Of a DNA stretch of 64,000 nucleotides, positions 22,253-33,492 are shown piece by piece. The position numbers and the translations under genes were made by a program. How positions within the stretch are numbered: the stretch's first letter is position 1; each line of letters opens with the position of its first letter. Under the pieces are notes generated by a model. The model saw nothing but the letters and a program-made list of their open reading frames with translations, was not told where the DNA came from and did no database searches. The stretch spans positions 2,508,501-2,572,500 of the forward strand of contig JAPTOF010000011.1 in NCBI GenBank assembly GCA_028554755.1. The letters run 5' to 3'. Origin of the DNA: Cordia subcordata (taxonomy: Eukaryota; Streptophyta; Magnoliopsida; Boraginales; Cordiaceae).

Positions 22253-24049
22253 CTTCTTAGGTAGGCGGGTAATCTACCTTTTCCTAATGCATAGATCTCT
22301 AAAGAATTTGGCATAAGTCGGTATCTTTTTAATGGCCTTGACTAAAGGTAAAGTGACATTGTTATCCTTAAGAGGCTCTAAAATCCTTGATTCTTTATCG
22401 TCCTTAATTTTCTTGAACCTCTCTCATGCTAAGGGAAAAGGAACTCTCAGAGTAACATTATGAGATGTAATAACCTGTTTTCCTTCTCTACGCGGTGGAT
22501 CAACACTTATTTCAATGTGATTTCTCTCTTTCTCTTCAAACTCTTTAGTCTTCTCTTTAAGCACAGTAGTCTCTTTATCAATACACGTCGTTTCTGGCCT
22601 AGCTCTACTCATGGACTCTTCCACCTAATTATCTATAACCCTACCACTTCTCAAGGTTGTAACAGCCTTAGCCTATGCATAATCACTCGGAGAAGGGCTG
22701 GAAGTGCTGCACGAATCTCTAAGACTCAGCTTATGATAAACAGGTAGCTTCCCTGGGTCTCTATAGCAAACTTGTTCAGCAAGATGTTCTATTTGATTCT
22801 TTATATCTCCTATTACACTCTAAAACATCTGCTATTAGGCTTGTATCGTCTCAGCAAGTAAGTCTATCTTACGGTCAACTATAGGCTGGACAGGTGAAGC
22901 AAGCCTGATAGAAGTAGACTGGAATGATTGCTGTGACAAACTAGAATACCTAGGCTAAAAAACTGCCTTATAAACCCTAGAGGACTAGGATGATTCTGGA
23001 ATGAATAAGAAGAACTTGTGTTGTTGTGAGACTGCACTCTCTTGGAAGGATCACGCTACCCGAGTCCAAGTGGGTGAGAAGTAGTGGATAATCGACCTTG
23101 ATTGGCAAGAACATGTTCTTGTATAAACTCAGGCAATTGCAGGGCGAGAGGGCATGCTATGGTGATATGGATAGACTCGGAGCACAAAGCACACACCTCT
23201 TCCACAAGACTATAAGGATGAAGAAAAGATGCACTAGGTGTAGATCTATGAGTGGATGTAGCTCCTAAAGAAAAACTAGTTAAACTTCCTAGTGAAAGCT
23301 CTTACCTCAATAACTAAATAATAATTCGAGTCAACCCCAAACACACTACTAAGAGTGGTATTCCTAGTTCCCTTCCCTACTCTCTCAAAATTAGCATTCA
23401 GGAACGAGTCCTCCGCCATAACCTCTAGTTTTGACCAAGCCTCCTTGGGTGTCAAATATTAAAAACCCCCACCACTCGAAGCATTAACGGTTAGCCTATA
23501 TGGTGAAGTCAAGCCTAAGTAGAAAAACTAGAGCAATTCATATAAATCATGCCCATGATGTGGGCATTGGCGATAAAGCTTATTGAATCTCTCCCAAGTC
23601 TCATGAAGAGGCTCTAATTCGTGTTGTGCAAATGTCATGATTTCTACCCTAAGAGTGATTGTCCTAGCTATTGGGAACAATCTATGAAGGAATTTAACTT
23701 GAAGCTTATCCCAACTAGTGATAGACTCATGAGGTAAGGACTTGAACCATTGCCTTGCTTTATCTTTTAAAGAGAATGGGAACAATCTAAACCTAACGTT
23801 CTTGGAAGAGATATCCCTAAAATGAATGGTAGAGCATATTTCAAGAAATACACCTATATGCACATGGGGATTCCCATTATTACGGCCATAGAATGGTGGA
23901 GGCATTTGCAAGGTCTCGAGCCTAATCTTAAAGGTCGCATCTCCTAGGGTCAGTAGTTGAATAGGCATGCAAGGTTGATAAGTGTCGAGCTCAAGATATT
24001 ACCTTAAGGTCTTGGCTCTAGGTAGAGGATCAAGATTAGGATTAGCCAT
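22253..24049 (-). pseudogene. Ec gag, broken
   Basis: It starts at ATG 24049 (MANPNLDPLP), with an in-frame stop 17 codons in. It then runs open from 23968 to 23528 through RLFPFSLKDKARQWFKSLP and EPLHETWERFNKLYRQCPH, the retrotransposon gag capsid motifs shared with A+ (39541-39790). After 23528 the frame is broken many times. The linker to the protease is still readable (GKLPVYHK, AKAVTTLRSGRV, LPLVKAIKKIPTYAKFFRDL). The homologous gag of A+ is on the opposite strand and is only moderately similar, so Ec is an older or separate lineage. Confidence 0.78.
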
Positions 24050-24324
24050 CTATTCAAGAATGCAAAATAACCTAATTCTCCTTCCACACTTTAGCCCCCG
24101 AAACTTTAATTCAACAAACAACTACCTACCACAAACACTTAAATCCCAAGAAATACACAAAAAGAAACATAAACACAAGAAGTAAGCTAAAGCAGCAAAA
24201 TCAAAATAAGTAAAAGCAACAAATAATGAAAATAGATATGTACATGATAAACAAACAAAAAAACATATATACAACTTGTAACTAATGAAAAACACACAAA
24301 AGCAAGGAAACTGACAACTGTGCC

Positions 24325-24342
24325 TCACTGGCAATGGCACCA
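24325..24342 (-). other. Ec primer-binding site (tRNA-Asp)
   Basis: On the minus strand the sequence after LTR end and AGTTT reads TGGTGCCATTGCCAGTGA. It matches the complement of a plant tRNA-Asp 3' end at 14 of 18 positions. Two of the four differences are the CpG-decay type. It lies six bases inside the LTR boundary at 24349. Confidence 0.75.
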
Positions 24343-24348
24343 AAAACT

Positions 24349-26161
24349 TGATTGTAAAATCTTTAAAAGTGTTACCTGCAAGCACACGGGTCGCGGTAGT
24401 ATAGTGTATGCAAGTGCGAGGTTATGTCCACGGGGAGGCTATATATGTGTATGGTTATAAGTGAAAGTGTGTCCTACACCAACTACGTGCGGTCTTACCT
24501 ACTATTTTTAGGGTTTTTGAATTGATTGGAGCTCTAATTTAAACCTAAACTAAGAGAAATAAACTAACTAATGGGAATAGTGGTATAAACAAGCTATGAA
24601 AGTGAGGATCTACAAGGGTTTGGGAAAACTTAGGGGTGATTACTTCTTTGGAATGGATTTGGGTTCCTAACTTTGTTTTAAGGTTATTGATGGTTCGATT
24701 ACTCTAATGGTAGGCTTAGTTTACTAGGCTTACCACATCTAGCTATCGGTGCAACCCTATCCCTAACCGGGCCCAATTAGAAGTATAGGTTTGTCCTAGC
24801 TAGCTATGGCTTTTAGATCTAGTTCTAAGTCCCTTAGGTGTTGATTAATGTCCTAATAGGGAGTCTAACCTTTTAGTTATGTTTCAAACTAGAGATCAAG
24901 TGCCTTAGGCCAATTAAGTGATAGTAGTACCCGTTTAGCCATGTTTCATGCTAGAGGTGATTACCTACTATTAAAAGGCATGAAAAACACAATTAATCAA
25001 CAAAAATGTAGTTGCAAGTAGGACTCATGCCATTAGCATAGATTAAGGCTAAGGTGAGGCCATTACTATTAACATCTAAGCACAAATTACACTTGGAAAC
25101 TCACAGAGGCATTTCATCAAACACCTTGACATGTTCAATTTCAAGCTATAGAAATGTAAGAACAAAGTATGTATATATAACCACAATTTCTCAAAAAAAA
25201 ATATTTAGATCCTTAACCCATTACAAAAATAGCAATCATCCCTAATCTAGAGCTAATCTAACATAGTATAGACAAGGATAAAGAGAAGAATGTAGAACTC
25301 CCTCATTATCCTTGCTTGCTTTTACAAATGTTGCTCTAAACCCTCCAAATCATTGTTTGATCTTCAAATCCAAGCTTCTTTATGGATAGAGTAGATGTGG
25401 ATTGTGTGTGTGAGATGGGTGAGTGATGGAATTAGGGTTTGGTGTAATGGGTATGGAAGATGGGGATCAAAGATATCAAAAATAGACTGTAAATAGGCTT
25501 AAATAGGCCATTCTGCTGCAAAAGTCGCTTGCCGGGTCAATCTCCCAGCCTAAAATTAAGTGAGTCTGGCCAAAATTGTTGAACATTCTGACCTAGGTTG
25601 GAAGTAGGGCCGGTTGGCCGACCCTGGGCAAGGGTACGACGTGCTTTTAGTAATTTTACTCATAACTTGCTCATTTTGGCTCCGATTCGTGCCTGATTTT
25701 TTTTTTTATAGATTTGTATTGCTTTCTAGGATCTCTCAAGCCATTGTTTCTTCATCTTTTGCACCCTATAAACATATCCAAACTTAGTCCATGTCCTCTT
25801 TGGTTGTAAGCTCTGAATTTCGCTCCCGTTGCGCTTGGTTTCACTCGGTTATTCTGTTCTTTGTCGGGGAGCTTCAAATGCGATCTTCTTGCCTTCTTCT
25901 CAGCCAAAACACCTTTGGCTTGGCTTCATCATCACATGTTCATCATTGTCAGCTGAAAGCGTTGTTCCAAATCTCACCTAAAAGCACAAGAAATAAGCAC
26001 TTTGTGTAGCCTTTTTCCTAAAAACTCGAGTATAAACACTTATATCCTTGTATGCATAAATATAGTATAAACACCATGCTATGGCCATCTAATAAGCTAA
26101 AAAACACCTCTAAATAGATATAGAAATACAATGCAAGATCACACACAAAACCAACACATCT
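24349..26161 (-). repeat. Ec 5' LTR
   Basis: 1813 bp, uninterrupted. In element orientation it starts AGATGTGTTGG (first T of TGA mutated) and ends ...GATTTTACAATCA next to the primer site. It pairs with the split copy at 15936-19513, and the outer ATTGG duplication fixes its right edge. Confidence 0.9.
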
Positions 26162-27249
26162 ATTGGCAAATTTATATTCGTGTCTATGTGTTTGTAGAAA
26201 TGCCTCAATGATGTTGCATATGTATATTGAAGTCTATTATGCTATTAACCATCTCTAAATCATTATTCTAGTATGTCTATGTGTTTGTGAGGTAATTACA
26301 TGAAGTGGGTATGCTTATATACATATCTATGTGTGTGTTTGTGTACTTAATAGAATAAATAGCTTCAATTGCATACATGTCGGATGCTATTGCTTAAATT
26401 GGTGTAATCTAAGCATATATCTACGCGTTTAGTTGTAGAATACACTGGTGTATTCTCAAATTCCAAGCCCTAGATGTGTAAGCTTTGTGCTTTAATGTCA
26501 ATTTCTGCTATTGTGATCGATTGATGGTGCATAACTAGTAACTATCCTAGGTCGAGTCCCTTTTGGCTTTAAACCCAGCCAATAGGAGTTCAGATAGGTT
26601 CAGTTGACCTTAGTTCACTTAGGAAGACTAATTACTGCACCCCAATGCCCTAGGTTCATAAGGACTACACGGTAGCTCTAAATGGGTTGAACCTTAGGGG
26701 CGAACTAGATTAGGGAGCTAATTAGAGGACTAAGTGCTAAGGTTGGATCAATCTAAACTCACCTAGAATTCTATTAGCTAGCCCTAATTCCTAAGTAATA
26801 AAGACCATGTCGTACTGCTAGGCATCACCACCTAGGGATGGACCCGTACTGAGGATTAGGGTATCAATTAGGAGGCTCATTAGAGGTCTAGATTAGAGCA
26901 CTTTGTCTAACCCATCAAGCAACCCTAACAACAAATAGTAATCACCCCAGCCCCCAATTTCTATGCGTTTGACTTCCTTAGATTGCTTGATTCTCTCGTC
27001 ACACACGCTACCTTTTATTTTCTTATTTTATCTTAGATTTATCTTTCCCGAGCTCCCTTCAATTCAAAAACCCAAAAATATTGTAGTTAGGACCTCAACA
27101 CGTAATATTTAGGACGCACTTTGCTTAGGGCACCTTACATGTGAGGCCTCCCTGTGAAATCGACCCCGCACTTGTACACACCATACTTCACACGACCCAT
27201 ATGCTTGCTGGCTATTTAGGCTTGTGCTCCGAAATAGAATATCACTCAG

Positions 27250-27964
27250 CATGTGTCCTAACACTCTAGAAAAAGAGAAGAGAATGTCAATTGTGCCTTA
27301 TTCGAGTGCCTTTGGTCATTTTATGTACGTCATGATGTGTACTAGACCAGACATTTTGTTTTGCCGTTGGTTTAGTTAGCCGTTTCCAGTCGAATCATGG
27401 ACTAGAGCATTGGAAAGCTGTAAAGAGAATATTAAGGTTCTTGAAAAGTACTAAAAGCCATACCCTCTGTTTTCAAAGGTTGAACTTATGCCTAGAAGGA
27501 TACACTGATACTGATTGGGCTAGCGACTTAGATGAACATAAATCAACTTTGGGTTATGTATTCTTGCTTAATAATTGTGGTATATCTTGGAGTAGCAAGA
27601 AATAAACTTGTGTTTCTTTGTCAATTTTGGAAGCTAAATTTGTAGCTTGCACAGCTGCATTCAAGAAGCTGTTTGGTTAAAAAGATTCTTTGAGCATTTG
27701 GGATTCTCAAACGATAGTGGTAGTTCAATCATGATATACTGTTATAGTCAAGTGGCAATAGCCTATGCCAAAGATCCCAAATATCATAGTAAAACCAAAT
27801 ACATAGATATAAAGTATAACTTTGTGAGAGATATTATTGCACAAAAGAAAGTGACTTTGCAATATATCCCTACACATAATATGCTTGCAGATCCTTTTAG
27901 AAAACCTCTAGCAAGGGATGTATTTCTAGATCATATTATATCTATAGGATTATGCAAAATTTGA
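27250..27964 (+). pseudogene. Copia RT end and RNase H
   Basis: The Copia frame resumes after the CTCAG duplication: MSIVPYSSAFGHFMYVMMCT and TRPDILF close the RT. RNase H follows and is clearest in the open stretch 27647-27964 (EAVWLKRFFEHLGF, YCYSQVAIAYAKDPKYHSKT, HIDI-like YIDIKYNFVRD, TLQYIPTHNMLADPFRKPL). The usual LEAKFVA.CTA motif sits just before it at about 27628. The natural C terminus appears to be at 27964. Several stops lie between 27380 and 27640. Confidence 0.82.
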
Positions 27965-28124
27965 TGTACAAATATTGCAAAGTAAAGTGTGTTATTGATA
28001 TTTCCATTATCTATGATACTTTGATTCAATGATATTTTTTTTTTGTGCATATGGTGAAAAATATATGTCTGATAAACTCTAGATTGGCCTTCTCACATGG
28101 GCAATTGCCTTTGGCACAAGGAGG

Positions 28125-30640
28125 TGATTAGACTCACTCATGCAGAAGAAGAACCTTTAAACTTGAGTTGATTGTTGCGTCTTTCAAGTGCAAGCTCTAA
28201 AAGACCCGCAAGCGTACGGATCGTACAATATAGTGTATACAAGTGCGGGTGTCGAACCACAGGGAGGCGTGAATAATGTGAGAGAATTCTATGCTTGGTG
28301 TTCTAGAAAGTGCCAAAAATAAAGATCTAAACTAGGCATATTTTTGGGGTTTTGGATTATCGGGAGCTCTAGGTAAAGGAAATAAAACTAAACTATGAAT
28401 ATGAAAAATGGAAGCAGAAGTTGGTCAAGAGGGAACTAACAATTGAGAAAGGGTTAGGGCGACTTCGACTTATGAATGGGTAATTCTATACTCAAATGCT
28501 ATGGGATTAAAGGATGATGGCTAACTATCATGAGTGCTCTTAACTAGGTTGCTAGTTAGTGTCCTAATTTCCCCCTAGGACTCGGTGCGGGTCCGTCCCT
28601 AGACGGCTCCTCCTAGAGCTACGGCGTGGTCCTTATGACCTAGGGCCTCAAGAGTGACTAACTAACTTCCTAGGTGACTTAGAATGAACCTACCTTAGTA
28701 CCTAAACCTTTGGCTGGATTTAAAGCGAAGACCTAGTGTTGCTAAGGTCGACTAAACCTATTCGGAAACCTATTGGCTGGATTTAAAGCCAAAGGACACT
28801 CGGCCTAGACTAGCCCTAAATTGCACTTCGTCATTATAAGGTCACTACAGCAGGATTTGACTTGCTAGTGCATTCATACATGTTCAAGGACAAGGTGCTC
28901 GTGAATAATGGAACCTATTCAACTACCAAACATCGTCATGTTCAGTTCACACCATTAGAAATAATTAACAACCAACATGTATGCGTTATTGAAGTTATGC
29001 TCATTACTAGGCATGCAAATATACATGTAGACATGAAAAAAAGCATTACCCACTTTATAGCATCCATATATAAACACATAGACATGATTATAACATGGAT
29101 TAGATGTGTTTAGTAACAAACAAATTTCAATTTATACACACGTTACTCATCTATGCATTTTATCAAACACTTAGACATGAATGAGAAAATACCCATTTGA
29201 ACAAGAAAATTCAAAACATGTATATATATTTAGCTATCATATCCCATATCATAAGAGTATATAGTTAGCCCATTACATAAGTTAAATCACCCTACACAAG
29301 TCTACTCAATCATAATAGGAAATAAAATGAAAAAGAGATAATGAAGCTTCCCTTTCATCCTAGCTAATCTTGTACAAAGCTTTTGAGCAAACTTGATTCC
29401 AAATGTTTGAACCCTCCAAATCAAGCTTGGTTCTTAGTGAGAAATGTGTGAGGTGGCTGGAATCTAGGGTTAAGTGTGTGAGAATTTTAGGTGTGAAGTG
29501 TGTGTTATTCTTCCAAAAGTCCCCCTTTTTCTGCAGAATCGGGCCTTATTTATATGTTCTCAACTAGGCAGTCAACCGGCCTCTGGACCTAGCTCGACCG
29601 GCTTTTTAATGATGCTCTTTGGACTGGCCGGTCGACCGGCTCTGGAGGGGTGGTCGTCCGGCTATTTTTGGCAGCTCTCTGGAGTGGCCGGTCGACCTAG
29701 ATTTTTTTCCTTGGTTGTCCGGCTGACTTTCTTTCTCCATTCTTTGTCTTTTCGACCTCCGGTCTTCTCTCGTAGACCCGTGCATTTCTCATTTTCATCA
29801 CCTTTCATCATCCAATCTCGATCTTAACCCAAAGTTCACCTAAATCATTGAAAACAAGCAATTAGTGTAGCAATTTGTCTCTTAAACTCGATATGTACAT
29901 TTGTTTATGCTTAAGCCTATTCTTATCAAAAGCACTACACTAATGCATCATTATAAGCACTCAACACCACTAAAATATAGGTAAATGACAATGCAAACAC
30001 ACACAAAATCACAACACATCTTTGATGATAGTCGCCTTAATAGAAGATTAAGATGAGATTACAAACATGTTTAGAACATGTCTTTTGTGATCAAAATAGA
30101 TTCTTACTATGTACTTCTTCTATAATAGATAGATGTGAAATTTTGTAATTGATTTTAAATAAGAGTTGATCAATTGAAGAATTCATTTTAGACAACAAGG
30201 ATTGTCTAACTATGCATATAATAAAAGGATTGCTAATACCGTAGCACATGAGTCATACCACGTGTGCTTAATATGACAACTAAGTTGATGAAGGATGATC
30301 CCTGCTTCTTGAACTATATAAACCTTAATAAACAACTATGTTATGTGCCCTTATAACTTTTGGTTGTCTCTTGATATTTTAGTTTGGCATATGATACTTT
30401 AGCATGTTATCCATGGTCATGAATGATTCGACATAAGAAAACACATCTAAGAAAGCAACCTGATTATTATAGAAAGATTCATGTGCAAATGGAAGACTAA
30501 ATTTGATTATCAAAACAAGTGTTCAATGGTCGATTGATCATGTTTGTTGATATGGACAAAGACATGATAATAAGAACACATGACATTGTAAAAGGCAGAG
30601 TCTAGCTATCACAAAGATAAAGTGATGTGTTTTACAAGGG
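28125..30640 (+). mobile_element. Candidate Copia 3' LTR, split by a solo LTR-A
   Basis: After the Copia stop, a purine run GGCACAAGGAGG ends at 28124 and TGATTAGACTC follows, a plausible polypurine tract and LTR start. The sequence continues to 28172 and, after the solo LTR, from 30027 to about 30640. It includes a TATA box CTATATAAACC near 30317-30327. No matching 5' LTR was found, so the call rests on position and promoter only. Confidence 0.4.
28173..30021 (-). mobile_element. Solo LTR, family A, in the Copia 3' region
   Basis: 1849 bp on the minus strand, with perfect TTGAT duplications at 28168-28172 and 30022-30026. The ends are slightly decayed family ends (complements read AGATGTGTTGTG... 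and ...GACGCAACA). It holds the GGTCGACCGGC-type promoter motifs (about 29570-29700) upstream of the minus-strand start region. It also holds two leader hairpins near 28715 and 28773, one with a mismatch. It is very similar in layout to 109-1999. Confidence 0.92.
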
Positions 30641-32041
30641 ATAGTGATGTGTTATGTTTTGTGTGTGTTTGCGTTGTTATTTGCCGATGTTTAAGAGGTG
30701 TTTTGAGCTTTAAGAGATGTATTAGTATAGTACGTATACTAGAGTAAGGCTTAAGCGTAAGCAAATGTACGTAGTTGAGTTTAAAGACAAATGCTACACT
30801 AATGCATGCTTATTTCTCATGTTTGGTGAAGTTAGGTCAAAAGCTCGGGACTTGAATTGATGTTGGAGTCAAGCTTGATGTGTTTGGGATATGGGCGATG
30901 CATGAAAAGAGCTTTTGGAGACAAATGGTCGAAGAAAAGGGCAACCAGAGCGAAACAGATGCAACGCAAGAAAATCGACCAAGCTTCTGACTTGGTCAGT
31001 AGACCCCTCTTCCAGGGCTGGTCGACCAGCCTAGGCAATTGGCCAAAATAAAAAGCAACCCTTTTGTGCCAGTCGACCTCAAGGCTAGGCCAGTCAACCG
31101 GCCAAGGTCCCAGGTTGGACACGATTGCTGCACTATTTAAGCCCTTTTCTAGCCAATTTTGAGTAGATTTTGATCCTCTTTTCACCTCCCATTTACACAC
31201 CCATTTCTCACACACAAAACCCTACATTCACCTACCTCTAATACACATATTAACACATACATCCACCTAAAATTAAATTGATTTTGGAGGATTCAAACAT
31301 CATTTGGTGAAGATTTACTCAAGTTTGTAAAGAAACAAGCAAGGATAGAAGGGGAGATTTCTATAACCTCTTTCATTCTTATCTTTTTCATGCTTGAGTA
31401 GATGATTAAGAGTGCCTAAACTTGTGTAATGGGATGATTTTCATACTCTTTATTATAGGATTCTATTGGCTTATATATATATGTACTTTGTTCTTATTTT
31501 GAGAAGATTTATATCATTTCATGTCCATGCGTTTGATGTAATGCTTGAATAAGTTGTATATATATGTAGATTGAGTTGTATTTGCTATAGAATACTTTCA
31601 ATCCTTAGATTATACATGTCTATGTGTGTGATTATGGATCATATGAAGTTTGTTGGTTTTATACATGTCTATGTGAGTATGAAACATGCCTTATAGTAAA
31701 TACATGCTCAATTAATGCTACATGTTGATGCTTAAATGCTTTCAATGGCGTAAAACAAACTTGTGTGTGTTTGTATCGTGAATAGGACATCATATTCACA
31801 ATGCCTTACCTTAGAATATGTAGGACTGCACTTATTAGATACCAATTTGCTTTAGTGTTCGTAGAATGATGGTGCATAAGTTAGGACTAGTCTAGATTGA
31901 GTCCTCTTTAACTTTAAATCTAGCGAATAGGAGTTTGAACAAGCTTAGTCGACCCTAAGAACCCTAGGTCTTAGCTTTAAATCCAGCTAATGGTTTAGGA
32001 ACTAAGGTGAGATCATTCTAGGACATCTAAGTAACTTCTTA

Positions 32042-32512
32042 GAGGGTGTTTCGATTGGCTTATCAAAAAGCTACTTAAAGTACTTTAGACTTTAAGTGGC
32101 TATTTTTTATTGTCGATTTTAAGTACTTACGTGTTTGAATAGAAGTTGTAGTTATTAAAAAAAGTATTTACATATTTGATTAAAGTAGGTTGAAAAGTAT
32201 CTTATATGGTTAAAATAACTATTAAGGACACTAAAATTGAATTTAAAAGGTAAGTATAAGATAAAAAAGAAAGGATATTTTAGTAATACAAATAAAAAGG
32301 TAAGGATAAGATAGTAAATGATTTGGTCAAACTTGCTTTTTTTCAAAGTGCTTAAAGCCATAAAAAGTAGAAACTAGGGGTGAGGAGCTTTTTATTTTCC
32401 ACTTAAAGCAACTTAAAAAAAAGCACTTTTTTAATTAAAACAAACACTTCCATTAGCTTAAATTAGGCTTTAAGTAGGTTGGACCAGAAAAAAAGCCAAA
32501 CCAAACACCCTC
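32042..32512. mobile_element. MITE, Tourist/Harbinger-like
   Basis: A 471-bp AT-rich insert in the LTR. Terminal inverted repeats are GAGGGTGTTTCGATTGGCTT at the left and the complement GAGGGTGTTTGGTTTGGCTT at the right (18 of 20). It is flanked by TTA (32039-32041 and 32513-32515). TTA duplications and GGGTGTTTGGTT-like ends suit PIF/Harbinger MITEs. The same junction can be parsed as a 5-bp CTTAG duplication with one base less of repeat, so the superfamily is not certain. There is no transposase. Comparison with LTR-A at 1500-1520 shows the empty site. Confidence 0.75.
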
Positions 32513-32805
32513 TTAGTCATTCCTATAGTCTTAGGTACATAAAGACCATGCTGTGGCTTTAAATGTGCACTCTTAAGGACAGACCCATACCAAGTCCTAA
32601 GGTTTAATTAGGATACTAACTAGATGCTTAGTATTGGAACCCATTTTTTAGTAAGCCAATATCTCGAGTTCCATAGGATTGAGTTAAAGAGTCACTCATT
32701 CACAAGTGTAGGCCACCCTATCACTTTCCCATAAGGTCTAATCCCCCTAGATTGGCTTAGTTCTTACTTTTCTTTTCTTGCATTCATAGTGTAGTCCTTC
32801 ATTTC

Positions 32806-33201
32806 CCTCCTAGCTCCCTAAAATCCAAAAGCACAAAAAGATGACTAGTTTAGGGAGTGAATCACTCGCTATCAGCATCTTCTTCTTTAGGCTGTCTTCC
32901 ACACGCGGGGCAACGGTACTAATCAATTAGTTGAGCTAGGTTGTCCTTTCTTCTAGCTTTAAGGGTTTAACCTAAAAGGCCAAAGGAGTGACCTTCACGT
33001 GGATTAGGGGCTAACCTTGAATGTCAGGTGAGTCGACAAGACTGGGGAAAGAACCTAATGAGACCCTGTATGAAGCTCAGGTGCTTCATGTAGAGAGAGA
33101 CCAAAACCAGTCTAGTTCACTTCATGATGCCAGGACTAACATGAACCGAGGACCTCCTAGCTCTCTAAAATCCAAATGCACAAAAAGATGTCTAGTTTAG
33201 G
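32806..33201. repeat. 298-bp insert between 49-bp direct copies of LTR sequence
   Basis: A 49-bp LTR segment (32806-32854) is repeated at 33153-33201 with three mismatches. Between the copies lies 298 bp (32855-33152) absent from other LTR-A copies and unlike anything else in the window. The duplicated flank is far too long for a transposon target site. Break repair with copied filler fits better. Confidence 0.65.
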
Positions 33202-33352
33202 TTTCTTTTTAAGCTTTCAATAGAACATACCAGCTTAGGATTTTACCACACTTTGAGCCTCCTTGTGGTTCGACACCCGCATTAGTACCCTTACATTGCA
33301 CAGTCCGTACATTTGCAGGACCTTTTAAAGCTTGCACCTTCAAGGCACATCA

Positions 33353-33492
33353 AGTTCTTGGCGCAGTTGTCGGGGAGGCATGGTGATTTGCATTATTTTC
33401 TTGCGTGTTTTGGTAGTTCCTTTATTTCTTTTCCTTGCTTTTTCCTTATAGTTTGTTTCGTTTTTGATTGTCTTGCTTCTTGTTTATATTAT
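33353..33492 (+). other. Primer site and stub of internal region
   Basis: The 18 nt at 33359-33376 (TGGCGCAGTTGTCGGGGA) match the complement of plant tRNA-Asp at 16 of 18 positions. A T-rich leader follows and is cut at 33492 by the next LTR, so no coding sequence of this element remains. Confidence 0.75.

Larger units (their letters stand above)
15936..26161 (-). mobile_element. Ec: complete gag-PR Athila-like element lacking RT and integrase
   Basis: A full element on the minus strand with both LTRs (24349-26161 as 5' LTR; 15936-19513 as 3' LTR, itself interrupted). It has 5-bp target duplications ATTGG (15931-15935 and 26162-26166), a primer site and polypurine modules. The internal region (19514-24348, about 4.8 kb) encodes gag, protease and then an unrelated-looking domain where RT, RNase H and integrase should be. 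Its movement would have required enzymes from another element. The LTRs differ visibly, many changes being C-to-T or G-to-A, so it is not recent. Confidence 0.88.
15066..27244 (+). mobile_element. Solo LTR, family C, in Copia RT, split by element Ec
   Basis: The left part 15066-15935 starts TGATGTGTTGG. The right part 26167-27244 ends ...GAATATCA. The outer flanks are perfect CTCAG duplications (15061-15065 and 27245-27249) inside the Copia frame. Without the Ec insertion and its duplicated target the LTR is about 1.95 kb. It aligns with the LTR-C at 33493-35592 on both sides of the break. No internal region of its own is present, so it was already a solo LTR, or became one, around the later Ec insertion. 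Confidence 0.9.
30645..33352 (+). mobile_element. 5' LTR related to family A, enlarged by two insertions
   Basis: It starts TGATGTGTTATG and ends ...AAGGCACATCA, directly followed by a tRNA-Asp primer site. So it is a true 5' LTR rather than a solo one. The 2.7 kb length shrinks to about 1.89 kb when the MITE (32042-32512) and the 298-bp insert with its duplicated flank are removed. Its second leader hairpin (31971-31990) has both arms changed to TTAGCT/AGCTAA compared with 1441-1460. The rest of this element is missing: only a 140-bp internal stub remains before the next LTR. Confidence 0.85.
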
